A stretch of 24,063 nucleotides of DNA, taken from contig DGXM01000085.1 of the NCBI GenBank assembly GCA_002396325.1, positions 1 through 24,063 on the forward strand, in the 5' to 3' direction. A model generated the notes under the pieces. The model saw only the letters and a program-made list of their open reading frames with translations, did no database searches and had not been told where the DNA came from. This document shows, one piece after another, positions 1-8,627 of the stretch. Position 1 is the stretch's first letter. Each line of letters begins with the position of its first letter. The position numbers were made by a program, and so were the translations under genes. Origin of the DNA: Treponema sp. UBA4232 (lineage in GTDB: Bacteria; Spirochaetota; Spirochaetia; Treponematales; Treponemataceae).

Positions 1-3000
1 CAGAGGAAAGTCGCCCCGAAACTCATAAAGCTCGCCAAGGATTTGGACATTCCGCTTGTGCTCACGAACGATGTTCACTATTGCCGCAAAGAGGATGCCG
101 ACGCACAGGACGCACTTGTCTGCATCGGTCTTAAAAAAACACTCAAAGACCCCAACCGAATCAGCATGTATGCGCAGGGGCAGGAGTGGTACCTAAAGAC
201 CGACGAGGAGATGGCAAAGCTCTTTCCCGAATACCCTGAGGCAATGGAAAACACTCTCAAAATCGCCTCGATGTGCGACCTCACAATCCACCAGTATAAA
301 ACGCAGGAACTCAAATCATGCCTTCCACGGTTCGAACTCCCCAAGGAATTCCAGATAAGCGAAGACTATACCAAAAATCAGGATGCCTATGTGCGCTACC
401 TTGTTGAAGAGGGACTGAAAAAACGCTACAAGGAAATCACGCCTGAAATCCGCGAAAGATGCGAATACGAGCTTGGCATCATTTTCAAAATGGGATTTTC
501 GGGCTACTTCCTGATTGTGTGGGAATTCATCAACTGGTCAAAGAGAAACGGCATTCCGATCGGCCCCGGACGAGGTTCTGGAGCAGGAAGTCTTGTCGCC
601 TACTGCATGACGATTACAGACATCGACCCCTTCCGCTACAAGCTTATTTTCGAACGCTTCCTTAATCCGGAACGTGTCTCAATGCCCGACTTCGACGTGG
701 ACATGGACTTCGAATTCCGCCAGAGAATCATCGAGCACACCGTTGATTTGTACGGAGAACCGCAGGTGGGACACATCGTCACGTTCGGTACACTGAAGCC
801 GAAGCAGTGCATCGCCGACGTGGGCCGCATTATGGACATACCGCTTTCGGAAGTTGCAAAACTCAAAGCCTGCATCCCCGACAACCCCAAGGCAAAGCTG
901 AAGGACGCATTCACCGAACCTGATGAAAAGCATCCCGACAACGGACAGCTCATCCCGTATACCAAGCTTGAGACTTTCAACAACGACAAAGCGCAGTTCG
1001 ACCGCTACCAGCGCATGTTCACCCTCTGCAAAAAACTTGAGAACGTGAACCGCAACACAGGACTCCACGCATCCGGCATGGTCATAGGACTCACGGCACT
1101 CCCGGACTGGGCACCCGTGTTCAAGGACAACAAAACCGGAAGCAAAGCCGTTCAATACACGATGGACATAATAGAACCATGCGGACTTGTGAAATTCGAC
1201 TACCTGGGACTCAAAACCCTCTCGCTCATCCGATATGCCGAAAACATCATCAACAAACACAAAAAACCCGGAGACCCCGTCTTCCGTGCGGATGAAGTGA
1301 GCGAAACCGACGACAAGACATTCGACCTTTTCTGCCGCGGAGACACAGTTGCCGTCTTCCAGTTTGAATCCCCGGGAATGCAGAAGATTCTGCGTCAGGC
1401 CAAACCCCGCTGCATCGAAGAGCTGGTCGCCTTGAATGCACTCTACCGCCCCGGCCCCATGGACTACATTCCGAACTACATCGAAGGAAAATGGAAGCCC
1501 GAGACAATCCACTACCCCGACCCCTGCCTTGAAGACATTCTGAAGGAAACCTACGGAGTCATGGTCTATCAGGAACAGGTCATGCAGGTCTCCCAGAAGA
1601 TTGCGGGATTCAGCCTCGGTGCCGCAGACATGCTCCGGCGTGCCATGGGAAAGAAAAAGCCCGAAGTCCTTATGGGAAAGAAAAAGGAATTCGAGGAAGG
1701 AGCCATAAAACAGGGATTCACCAAGGAACACGCCGACGAGATTTTCGACATCATGGTTCCTTTCGCAGGATACGGATTCAACAAGTCCCACGCGGCCGCA
1801 TATTCAGTGGTCGCTTACCGCACAGGATGGCTCAAGGCAAACCATCCCGCTGAATTCATGGCGGCAAACCTTACGAATGAAATCACATCCACGGACAAGA
1901 TTCCGGTTTACATCGAAGAAGCCCGCAAAATGGGAATCCCGGTCGATCAGCCGGATGTGAACCGCTCCGACTCGATTTTCGACGTTGTTGACGGACGAAT
2001 CGTTTTCGGGCTCATGGGCATCAAGGGCATGGGACAAAGCGCCGCAGAGGCCATCGTCAAAGAACGAGAGACAAACGGCCCCTTTAAATCTTTCGAGGAT
2101 TTCATTGCGAGAATCGACGCACACACAGTAAACAAAAAGGCCGTAGAAGTCCTCATCAAAACAGGAGGATTCGACAGACTGGGCAAAAACCGCGCAACCC
2201 TCATTTTGAATTACGAACAGGCAATCGCATACGAAGAAAAAAAGAAATCCAGCAGCGAGACAGGACAGGCAAGTCTTTTCGCAATGGCAGGACTCAAGGA
2301 ATACGAGGATTTCAAATACACCGAAGTTGAGGAAATGCCGAAGATGGAAATGCTCAACATGGAAAAAGAATTCATCGGATGCTTTGTAAGCGGACACCCT
2401 CTGGACGACTGGAGACACGCCATAGAAAAATGCGTCACCGTGAACAGCGATAATATAGAAAGAATCGGAAAGGAGGAAAAGGCTTCAAAAGAGTCCATGG
2501 CCGCCGCCGGAGTCAAACCGTGGCAAATCAAAAAATCCGGGCGCACCTATGTGGCAATCGGCATGATTATGGGAATAAAAGAAATCATGACCAAAAAAGG
2601 CAAACCGATGGCATTCGCAAAACTCCAGGATTTCAAGGGCGAGATTGATTTGACGTTCTTTTCCGACACATGGGAGGCTATGAAAGACAAAATCCATAAC
2701 GAAGGAGTCTACGCATTCAAGGGCAAGGTTGACGGCGAACGCGAAAACCCGTCGCTTCTGGTGGAATCAATCGAAGATCCGAAAGTGCTTGAGGCAAAAT
2801 CCATAACATCGGTCCACATTCAGATGGACAAGAATTTTTCTTCCGAAAAAGAAATAATGGAAATCAAGGATTTTTTATTTGGCGCACAGGGCAATTGTTT
2901 TGTATATTTTCATATAGATGTGGATGGAAAAAGCTATACCGTAAAGGCCAACACTCAGATGACGGTTCCCTCGGATCCGGAAACAGTGCAGACTTTGAAG

Positions 3001-3036
3001 GATATGCCGATGATTCACGATGTATGGTGCGAATAG
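1..3036 (+). CDS. dnaE: DNA polymerase III subunit alpha, 5'-truncated by window edge
   Basis: Catalytic subunit of the replicative DNA polymerase III holoenzyme. The reading frame is open from base 1, so the true start and about 190 N-terminal residues (most of the PHP domain) lie outside the window; 1011 codons are present. Visible in order: the end of the PHP domain (TNDVHY near residue 17), the polymerase palm with GPGRGSGAGSLVAY and the catalytic aspartates in PDFDVDMDFEFR, then FQFESPGMQKIL, ALYRPGPMDYIPNYIEG and the fingers region MVYQEQVMQVSQKIAGFSLG. A helix-hairpin-helix region (GLMGIKGMGQSAAEAI) and an OB-fold (MAFAKLQDFKGEIDLTFF) follow. These are classic DnaE1 (bacterial PolIII alpha) features, not PolC. 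It is followed after 50 bases by a yggT-like gene and recG on the same strand, probably cotranscribed. The TTG at 43 is internal and is not a start. Confidence 0.97.
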   Translation, partial: QRKVAPKLIKLAKDLDIPLVLTNDVHYCRKEDADAQDALVCIGLKKTLKDPNRISMYAQGQEWYLKTDEEMAKLFPEYPEAMENTLKIASMCDLTIHQYKTQELKSCLPRFELPKEFQISEDYTKNQDAYVRYLVEEGLKKRYKEITPEIRERCEYELGIIFKMGFSGYFLIVWEFINWSKRNGIPIGPGRGSGAGSLVAYCMTITDIDPFRYKLIFERFLNPERVSMPDFDVDMDFEFRQRIIEHTVDLYGEPQVGHIVTFGTLKPKQCIADVGRIMDIPLSEVAKLKACIPDNPKAKLKDAFTEPDEKHPDNGQLIPYTKLETFNNDKAQFDRYQRMFTLCKKLENVNRNTGLHASGMVIGLTALPDWAPVFKDNKTGSKAVQYTMDIIEPCGLVKFDYLGLKTLSLIRYAENIINKHKKPGDPVFRADEVSETDDKTFDLFCRGDTVAVFQFESPGMQKILRQAKPRCIEELVALNALYRPGPMDYIPNYIEGKWKPETIHYPDPCLEDILKETYGVMVYQEQVMQVSQKIAGFSLGAADMLRRAMGKKKPEVLMGKKKEFEEGAIKQGFTKEHADEIFDIMVPFAGYGFNKSHAAAYSVVAYRTGWLKANHPAEFMAANLTNEITSTDKIPVYIEEARKMGIPVDQPDVNRSDSIFDVVDGRIVFGLMGIKGMGQSAAEAIVKERETNGPFKSFEDFIARIDAHTVNKKAVEVLIKTGGFDRLGKNRATLILNYEQAIAYEEKKKSSSETGQASLFAMAGLKEYEDFKYTEVEEMPKMEMLNMEKEFIGCFVSGHPLDDWRHAIEKCVTVNSDNIERIGKEEKASKESMAAAGVKPWQIKKSGRTYVAIGMIMGIKEIMTKKGKPMAFAKLQDFKGEIDLTFFSDTWEAMKDKIHNEGVYAFKGKVDGERENPSLLVESIEDPKVLEAKSITSVHIQMDKNFSSEKEIMEIKDFLFGAQGNCFVYFHIDVDGKSYTVKANTQMTVPSDPETVQTLKDMPMIHDVWCE

Positions 3037-3086
3037 CCTGTTGATTTCGCAGGAGATTTGCATTTTATTCAATTAGGAGAAAAAAA

Positions 3087-3671
3087 ATGAGAATACTTTT
3101 GACAACCCTTTCCTCGATAGTGCTGATATACGCTCTTATGTGTATGGTCCGCATAATCCTCACATGGATTCCGAATCTTTCGTACAGTCCGTTCACCCGC
3201 TTTCTGTCTTCAATCTGCGATCCCTGGCTCAACATCTTCCGTGGAAAAAAATGGCTCACCATGGGCAGTTTCGACTTCGGACCGGCGGTGGCGATAAGCA
3301 TACTCGGAGCGGTTTCGGCCCTTCTCAGGGGATTCACGACAGGATTTCACTTCGGCCATCTTCTTGCACTGATTGCGGGGCTTGTCTGGAACATTGCTTC
3401 CGCTGTGATTGTGTTCATCGTAATCCTTCTTATCATAAGACTCATAACCATTCTTGTCTCAAAGAATCCATACAGCAATACCATGTTCGAACAGATTGAC
3501 CGCTCGGTTTCATCCCTTGTCGGAAACATCACCCGCACCTTCACCGGAGGACGCGCAGTCTCATACAAGGCGCAGCTCATCACGGCGATAATCTCCCTCA
3601 TCGTGATAGACATAATCGGTTTCTTTGTGTTCGGAATCATATGCAATCTTTTTGAGGCGATTCCCTTCTAA
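3087..3671 (+). CDS. YggT family integral membrane protein
   Basis: A 194-residue, very hydrophobic protein with about four membrane segments. Two halves resemble the YggT repeat: an N-terminal segment with RIILTWIP followed by a loop containing FLSSICDPWLNIFRG (the family's conserved D-P-W/L-L-x-x-F-R pattern), and a second set of helices after residue 90. YggT proteins are small inner-membrane proteins linked to osmotic or ion homeostasis and, in some bacteria, to cell-division or envelope processes; the exact function is not settled. The start is supported by TAGGAGA about 6 bases upstream. The gene sits 50 bases after dnaE and ends 3 bases before recG, so it is likely translated from a dnaE-yggT-recG transcript. 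Family assignment comes from the motif and topology; no specific role can be read from the sequence. Confidence 0.8.
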   Translation: MRILLTTLSSIVLIYALMCMVRIILTWIPNLSYSPFTRFLSSICDPWLNIFRGKKWLTMGSFDFGPAVAISILGAVSALLRGFTTGFHFGHLLALIAGLVWNIASAVIVFIVILLIIRLITILVSKNPYSNTMFEQIDRSVSSLVGNITRTFTGGRAVSYKAQLITAIISLIVIDIIGFFVFGIICNLFEAIPF

Positions 3672-3674
3672 AAA

Positions 3675-5900
3675 ATGAAGCTTGGAGAGTTGGGCACCAC
3701 AGTAGAAAATCTCAGCGGAGTAGGACCTTCCACCGCAAAGCTGTTTGCGAGAATGAACATATTCACCGTGGCCGACCTGCTCTCCACATATCCCCGCGAT
3801 TACGAGGACAGAACCCGCCGCATCCCGCTGAAGGATTTCGAAAGCGCAAAAGTCCACACCGTATGCAAAGTGACTGCCCACGACTGGTTCGGTTACGGCA
3901 GAATGAGGACTCTGAAAATCGCAATCACCGACGGAACCGCAAGCGCATGGCTTATCGCATTCAACAGGCCGTTTCTTGAAAAAAATCTCCCCGAAGGCTC
4001 CATCATTTCCGTAACAGGCCGGTTCGAAATAAAATACAATTCCCTGCAGTCCTCTTCCTTTGAAGCGGAACGTCTTTCATACGAAGGCGAACTCGAGGAT
4101 TTTGCAGACGGAGTGCCGAACAGCGGAATTCTTCCTGTCTACCCGCTCACCGAAGGACTTTCACAAAAGAATTTCCGAAAAACAATGTCCTCGGCAATCC
4201 AAAGATACGGCAAGGCGATTGAAGACGAGCTTCCTCCCGAAATCATAAAGGAACGTAAACTGCTTTCAAAAAGCCGTGCAATCATCCAAATCCACAGCCC
4301 CGAAACATTGGAGCAGGCAAGGGAAGCCAGACGCACACTCATTTACGAAGAGCTTTACAATTTTGAATACAAGATGGCATCCAGAATCCTTGAGCACAGG
4401 GGGACTCTGCCCGCTCTGGAGCAAACCGCAGTATTCGAAGCCGCCTCAAAAACAGAGGCAGGGGAATCACTTCCCTGCGCCGCGCCATTTTTCCAGACCC
4501 CTGAAATCTCAGCAGAGAGTTTTGAAAAACAGCTTTCCCCTAGGCAAAAGGAATTCCTTTCGCGGCTGCCCTTCACGCTCACCGACGGACAGATGTCTGC
4601 CATTGCCGAAATGAACCGCGACATAGACCGCAGTCAGGAAGAGTGTAATTTCATGCTGAACAAGCCCGAACGCCTTGAAAGAAATCCATTTTCAATGCAG
4701 CGTCTTCTTCAGGGCGATGTGGGTTCCGGAAAAACCCTGGTGGCATTTTTTCTTTGTCTGCGCACAATCGACTACGGCGGACAATGCGCTGTGATGGCCC
4801 CCACGGAACTGCTTGCACGTCAGCACGCCGAAAACGCCGCGAAAATGCTTGAGCCACTCGGAGTCAAAGTCGCATTCCTCACTGGAAATCTCAAGGCATC
4901 CGGCAGACAACCGCTGATTGCGGCACTAAAAAACGGAGATGTGCACATCGTCATAGGAACACACGCTCTTTTCAGCAGCAGCGTTCAGTACAAAAATCTT
5001 CAGCTTGCAGTGATTGACGAACAGCACCGCTTCGGAGTAACGCAAAGGGAATCAATCATCGCCAAGGGACGCATAAGCGAGGGAGCCATGAGCCACAGCC
5101 CCGATGTTCTGATGATGAGCGCGACACCGATTCCGCAGACTCTTGCACTCACGGTTTTCGGAGACCTGGACATAAGCACCATACGCACAATGCCGCGCGG
5201 AAGAAAGCCTGTAAAAACCTACCTCAGCGTTATGGGACACGAGACAAATGCATACGAAGCGGTCAGAAAGGAACTTGAAGCCGGACATCAGGCATATTTC
5301 GTCTACCCAAGAATCTCGGGATCCACCGACCAAGGCACGGATGCAGGTCTACAGTTTTCAGACCAGGCGCTAAAATCGGCAGAGGAAATGTTCAGCTTCC
5401 TGAGTGAAAAAATCTACCCCTCATTCAAGTGCGCACTGATTCACAGCAAAATCGAAGAAGATGAGCAGAACAGAATACTGCATGACTTCAGGGACAATAA
5501 AATACAGATTCTCGTGGCGACAACTGTGGTCGAAGTGGGTGTGGATGTTCCGAATGCCACCTGCATTGTGATAGAACACGCCGACAGATTCGGACTTGCA
5601 GAACTGCACCAGCTCAGAGGCCGCGTGGGACGTGGAGATGCCCAGTCATTCTGCTTCCTTATATATGGAAAAAACATCACCGAAGACGGAAAACAGAGGA
5701 TGAAGGCCCTGCACGAATCAACAGACGGATTTGCCATCGCAGAGGAAGACCTCCGTTTGCGCGGACCGGGACAAGTCACAGGCACAATGCAGTCAGGCTA
5801 CCTTGCCCTTGGAATCGCAGATTTGGCCCGCGACAAGCAGCTTCTAATCCAAGCCCGCTACGATGCCTTCACCCAAATTCGGAAAAACCGTTCCATATGA
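3675..5900 (+). CDS. recG: ATP-dependent DNA helicase RecG
   Basis: Superfamily 2 double-strand DNA translocase that regresses stalled forks and processes branched recombination intermediates. The 741-residue product starts with the wedge-domain pattern (LSGVGPSTAKLFARM, DLLSTYPRDYEDRTR). It then shows the motor: Walker A GDVGSGKT at 347-354, motif II DEQH at 448-451, motif III MSATPIPQTLALTVFGDLD, and motifs V/VI (ATTVVEVGVDVPNA, QLRGRVGRG). The C-terminal TRG region is EEDLRLRGPGQVTGTMQSG. It is about 50 residues longer than E. coli RecG, partly through an approximately 18-residue insertion just before Walker A (see findings). The ATG lies 3 bases after the yggT stop and has only a distant purine-rich site (GAGGCG, about 15 bases upstream), so translation may be coupled to yggT. 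Fork-repair and polymerase genes in one cluster make functional sense. Confidence 0.97.
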   Translation: MKLGELGTTVENLSGVGPSTAKLFARMNIFTVADLLSTYPRDYEDRTRRIPLKDFESAKVHTVCKVTAHDWFGYGRMRTLKIAITDGTASAWLIAFNRPFLEKNLPEGSIISVTGRFEIKYNSLQSSSFEAERLSYEGELEDFADGVPNSGILPVYPLTEGLSQKNFRKTMSSAIQRYGKAIEDELPPEIIKERKLLSKSRAIIQIHSPETLEQAREARRTLIYEELYNFEYKMASRILEHRGTLPALEQTAVFEAASKTEAGESLPCAAPFFQTPEISAESFEKQLSPRQKEFLSRLPFTLTDGQMSAIAEMNRDIDRSQEECNFMLNKPERLERNPFSMQRLLQGDVGSGKTLVAFFLCLRTIDYGGQCAVMAPTELLARQHAENAAKMLEPLGVKVAFLTGNLKASGRQPLIAALKNGDVHIVIGTHALFSSSVQYKNLQLAVIDEQHRFGVTQRESIIAKGRISEGAMSHSPDVLMMSATPIPQTLALTVFGDLDISTIRTMPRGRKPVKTYLSVMGHETNAYEAVRKELEAGHQAYFVYPRISGSTDQGTDAGLQFSDQALKSAEEMFSFLSEKIYPSFKCALIHSKIEEDEQNRILHDFRDNKIQILVATTVVEVGVDVPNATCIVIEHADRFGLAELHQLRGRVGRGDAQSFCFLIYGKNITEDGKQRMKALHESTDGFAIAEEDLRLRGPGQVTGTMQSGYLALGIADLARDKQLLIQARYDAFTQIRKNRSI

Positions 5901-5959
5901 ATTCTGCTGAAATTGATTTTTTCACCGCAAGGATTTGTTCACAGAAAACAGTGCCCGCT

Positions 5960-6001
5960 AAAAAAAATACCCCGCGGAGAAATCACTGAAACTCCACGAG
6001 G
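5960..6001 (-). terminator. Intrinsic terminator of the GH130 gene
   Basis: Read on the minus strand, CCTCGTGGAG (6001-5992), a 12-base loop and CTCCGCGGGG (5979-5970) form a 10-bp stem with two G-U pairs. It is followed by TA and eight T residues (5967-5960). It lies about 60 bases downstream of the GH130 stop. On the plus strand it has no T tract, so it serves the minus-strand gene and not recG. Nothing else was recognised in the 5901-6059 convergent gap. Confidence 0.8.
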
Positions 6002-6059
6002 TAAGCCGGATCACCAGGGACAAACGCACAAATCCCTATTCAGAAAAGCCCTAAAAACT

Positions 6060-7079
6060 TTAGAATTTTCCTTCATCTCCGTCGCATCCTACAAGTTCAT
6101 TGTTATCCTTTATGTACTTTATCACTTCGTCAAGCTGACAGAAGGCAAGACCTACCACTGTATCCGCACATCCGTAATAGATTGCAATACGACCGGTAGC
6201 CTGATCCGCAAGAGTTGCGACAGGGAAAGTCACATTCGGCACAAAACCTGTAGTTTCATAAGGAGCCTCGGGAGTCAGCATGTAGCCGCCCGCACGGTAA
6301 AGGACTTTGCTCGGAGTGTTGATGTCAAGAAGGGCCGCACTGAAAGAATACACGAATCCGGAGCATGTGCTTGAAACACCGTGGTAAAACAAAAGCCATC
6401 CTTCATCGGTCTCAATGGGAGCAGGTCCGGGGCCGATTTTCACACCCTGCCACCAACCTTTTCCGCCTTTCTGCATCACACAACGGTGCTCCCCCCAATA
6501 CTTCAGGTCGGGGCTCTGACTAAGCATAACATCTCCGAAAGGAGTGTGCCCGGAATCCGAGGGACGGCTCAGCATAATGTATTTTCCGTTCACTTTGCGA
6601 GGGAAAAGCACACCGTTTCTGTTGAACGGCAAAAAGGGATTTTCCAGACGGGTGAAAGATTTGAAATCCTTGGTTTTCGCAAGCCCCAAAGCCGCGCCGT
6701 TGAAGTCACCGCACCAGATGATGTAGTACCAATCCTCGACTTTGACGCAACGGGGATCATAAGCGTACAGAGGATCCCAGTCCCTGCCGTTTTCATCCTT
6801 CATGTGGATTTTTTCCTGTTCGTACTCCCAGTGGATTGCATCCTTCGAGCGTCCCAGATACAGGAACGGGCGGCCGGTAGTCGTCTCGCCACGGAACACG
6901 CCGATGAATGCGCCCTGGTAGGAAACGACGGCACTGTTGAAAATACGTCCCATTCCCGGAAACGGATTTCTGTCGATTACAGGATTTTCACTGTATCTCC
7001 ACACAGGAAGAGACCAATCGCTCGGCTTGTCCTGCCACGGCATATTCGGGAGATTTTCCCCGTTAATAATCTTGCTCAT
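6060..7079 (-). CDS. GH130 family beta-mannoside phosphorylase
   Basis: Inverting phosphorylase that cleaves beta-mannosides with inorganic phosphate to release alpha-mannose 1-phosphate, saving ATP. The 339-residue protein has no signal peptide, so it should act in the cytoplasm on imported oligosaccharides. Family hallmarks: NPFPGMGRIFNSAVV near residues 38-52, YDPRCVKVEDWYY with the likely general-acid aspartate D108, FNRNGVLFPRKVNGKY and MLSRPSDSGHTPFGD (phosphate and sugar pocket), and GWLLFYHGV. The motif set resembles the group containing beta-1,4-mannooligosaccharide, Man-GlcNAc and beta-1,2-mannobiose phosphorylases; the exact linkage cannot be decided here. AGAGGG sits 6 bases before the ATG. 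It is a single-gene transcription unit with its own promoter and terminator, divergent from rnfC, with no mannan transporter or other mannan gene alongside. Confidence 0.9.
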   Translation of the reverse strand: MSKIINGENLPNMPWQDKPSDWSLPVWRYSENPVIDRNPFPGMGRIFNSAVVSYQGAFIGVFRGETTTGRPFLYLGRSKDAIHWEYEQEKIHMKDENGRDWDPLYAYDPRCVKVEDWYYIIWCGDFNGAALGLAKTKDFKSFTRLENPFLPFNRNGVLFPRKVNGKYIMLSRPSDSGHTPFGDVMLSQSPDLKYWGEHRCVMQKGGKGWWQGVKIGPGPAPIETDEGWLLFYHGVSSTCSGFVYSFSAALLDINTPSKVLYRAGGYMLTPEAPYETTGFVPNVTFPVATLADQATGRIAIYYGCADTVVGLAFCQLDEVIKYIKDNNELVGCDGDEGKF

Positions 7080-7091
7080 ATAAAGCCCTCT

Positions 7092-7107
7092 GTTAAGTAA
7101 ATTTAAC
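7092..7107. promoter_or_regulatory. Candidate operator palindrome before GH130 gene
   Basis: GTTAA (7092-7096) and TTAAC (7103-7107) are inverted repeats around a 6-base spacer. They fall at or just downstream of the transcription start predicted for the GH130 gene, where repressor binding would block transcription. The arms are short and the region is AT-rich, so chance is possible. Confidence 0.3.
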
Positions 7108-7114
7108 TAATTAA

Positions 7115-7143
7115 ATAGTGCCACAAACTAATAATTTTGTCAA
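7115..7143 (-). promoter_or_regulatory. Promoter for GH130 gene
   Basis: On the minus strand a perfect -35 TTGACA (7143-7138) is followed after 17 bases by CACTAT (7120-7115). This is a weak -10, but it is preceded by TGG, giving an extended -10 TGn element. The predicted start near 7108 leaves a leader of about 29 bases that includes the AGAGGG ribosome binding site. Confidence 0.6.
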
Positions 7144-7197
7144 TATTTATTTTCACTTTAATCACTTTTACCTAAAGAAATTTAATCAACAAAAAAA

Positions 7198-7226
7198 TAG
7201 ACAGTAACACCAAATTATAGTAGAAT
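7198..7226 (+). promoter_or_regulatory. Promoter of the rnf operon
   Basis: TAGACA (7198-7203) and TAGAAT (7221-7226), each matching five of six sigma-70 consensus bases, are separated by exactly 17 bases. The expected transcription start, about 7 bases after the -10, coincides with the rnfC ATG at 7233. The message would therefore be leaderless or nearly so. Confidence 0.7.
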
Positions 7227-7232
7227 ATCGCT

Positions 7233-8627
7233 ATGAAAACGCATACATTTAGAGGGGGCATACGTCCCCATGAAATGAAGGAACTGAGCAACGGATGCCC
7301 GATCACCGAGGCTTTTCCTTCTACCAAGTCAGTGACCATACCGGTTACTATGGGTGGAGCACCGAACACTCCGCTCGTCAAAGTCGGAGATGTGGTCAAA
7401 CGGGGGCAGGTCATTGCAAAAAGCGATGCATTTATGTCGGCTCCTGTTCATGCCTCGATTTCCGGCAAAGTCAAGAAAATCCAGACATGCCTTGTCACTG
7501 GAAATACGGAAGCTCCCTGCATCACAATCGAAAGTGACGGCTCAGAGGAAACAGACTTCATGCCTCCGCTCGATCCATTCACCTGCGACAAAAAGACAGC
7601 ACTGGACCGCATCCGTGACGCTGGAATCGTCGGTATGGGCGGAGCATCTTTTCCGACTCACGTAAAACTGAATCCTCCGGCCGAAAAAAAAATCGACTAC
7701 GTGCTTTTGAATGCCGCGGAATGTGAACCCTACCTCACTGTAGATGAACGCACCCTTCAGGAGCAAAGCGAAAAAGTGATTGACGGAATGAAAATCGTCT
7801 GCCACATCATGGGTGACTGCAAAGGCCTCATCGCGCTTGAAAACAACAAGGAATACATAGTCCCTGCTTTGAAAAAAGCAATTTCCGATGCAGGCGCAGA
7901 AAACACAGTCGCCGTGTCTCTCGTAAAAACAAAATATCCCCAGGGATGTGAAAAAAATATCGTCGACGCGGTTCTCGGCGTTGAGATTCCCGCAGGCAGA
8001 CTTCCGGCAGATGCAGGAGCCGTCATCACAAACGTAGGAACCGTCTGCGCAATAAGCGATGCTTTCCGTCTCGGCATGCCCTTAATCGACAGGGCACTGA
8101 CCATAAGCGGTGGAGCCGTTGATAAACCATGCAACATCCGCGTACCCGTGGGAACAATTGTCGGAGACCTCATTCCCGAGACGTTCAATTTAAAGGAAGG
8201 AGAAACAGCAAAGATTGTCTCCGGCGGACCGATGATGGGATTTGCAATGACAAGCACTCAGTTCCCAATCGCAAAAGGAACAAGCGGAATCACTTTCCTC
8301 ACGAAAAAAGAAACCTACCTCACCGATGAGGGCCAGTGCATAAGTTGCGGCAAATGCATCGACGCCTGTCCAATGGGCCTAAGCCCCGTCCTGATGGTCA
8401 GGGAAATCAAGTCCGTGAATCTCAACAAAGCGAAGAAATTCGGACTCATGGACTGCATCGAATGTGGATGCTGCTCCTACGCCTGTCCCGCAAACGTCCG
8501 TCTTGTCCAGCACTTCAGACTTGGAAAAAATCAGGTCCGTGCACAGATGGCTCTTGAAAAGGCAAAAGCGGAAGCCGCAAAAAACCTTGCACAGAAAGCC
8601 GCCGAAGAATCAGGAGGAAAGAAATGA
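7233..8627 (+). CDS. rnfC: Rnf complex subunit C (NADH-binding, Fe-S)
   Basis: Peripheral subunit of the Rnf ferredoxin:NAD+ oxidoreductase, which couples electron transfer from reduced ferredoxin to NAD+ with Na+ or H+ export. RnfC carries the NADH/FMN site and two [4Fe-4S] clusters. The 464-residue protein shows the N-terminal FRGGIRP, the GAPNTPLVKVGDVVKRGQ barrel-sandwich region with SAPVHASISG, the nucleotide/FMN segment GIVGMGGASFPTHVKL near residue 131, and two ferredoxin motifs: C369/C372/C375-x3-C379P and C408/C411/C414-x3-C418P. The last roughly 28 residues are Ala/Lys/Glu-rich. The ATG is needed to include the conserved FRGGI, yet no Shine-Dalgarno precedes it. It is the first gene of rnfCDGEAB and overlaps rnfD by 4 bases. 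Confidence 0.96.
   Translation: MKTHTFRGGIRPHEMKELSNGCPITEAFPSTKSVTIPVTMGGAPNTPLVKVGDVVKRGQVIAKSDAFMSAPVHASISGKVKKIQTCLVTGNTEAPCITIESDGSEETDFMPPLDPFTCDKKTALDRIRDAGIVGMGGASFPTHVKLNPPAEKKIDYVLLNAAECEPYLTVDERTLQEQSEKVIDGMKIVCHIMGDCKGLIALENNKEYIVPALKKAISDAGAENTVAVSLVKTKYPQGCEKNIVDAVLGVEIPAGRLPADAGAVITNVGTVCAISDAFRLGMPLIDRALTISGGAVDKPCNIRVPVGTIVGDLIPETFNLKEGETAKIVSGGPMMGFAMTSTQFPIAKGTSGITFLTKKETYLTDEGQCISCGKCIDACPMGLSPVLMVREIKSVNLNKAKKFGLMDCIECGCCSYACPANVRLVQHFRLGKNQVRAQMALEKAKAEAAKNLAQKAAEESGGKK

Noticed and set aside
679..1791. 370-residue open frame on the minus strand
   Set aside because: It lies wholly inside dnaE, which has full motif support on the other strand. Its composition is that of a reverse-frame shadow and it has no recognisable domain.
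1804..2418. 204-residue minus-strand open frame
   Set aside because: Antisense shadow of dnaE, with no domain or ribosome binding site.
5949..5987. CAGTG/CACTG and CCGC/GCGG pairing as a recG terminator
   Set aside because: The stem is broken and lacks a T tract on the plus strand; the same bases make a much better minus-strand terminator for GH130.
5913..6374. Plus-strand open frame of 153 residues after recG
   Set aside because: It overlaps the GH130 gene antisense and runs through the minus-strand terminator; its protein has no family signature.
6381..7100. 239-residue plus-strand frame
   Set aside because: Antisense shadow of the well-supported GH130 gene.
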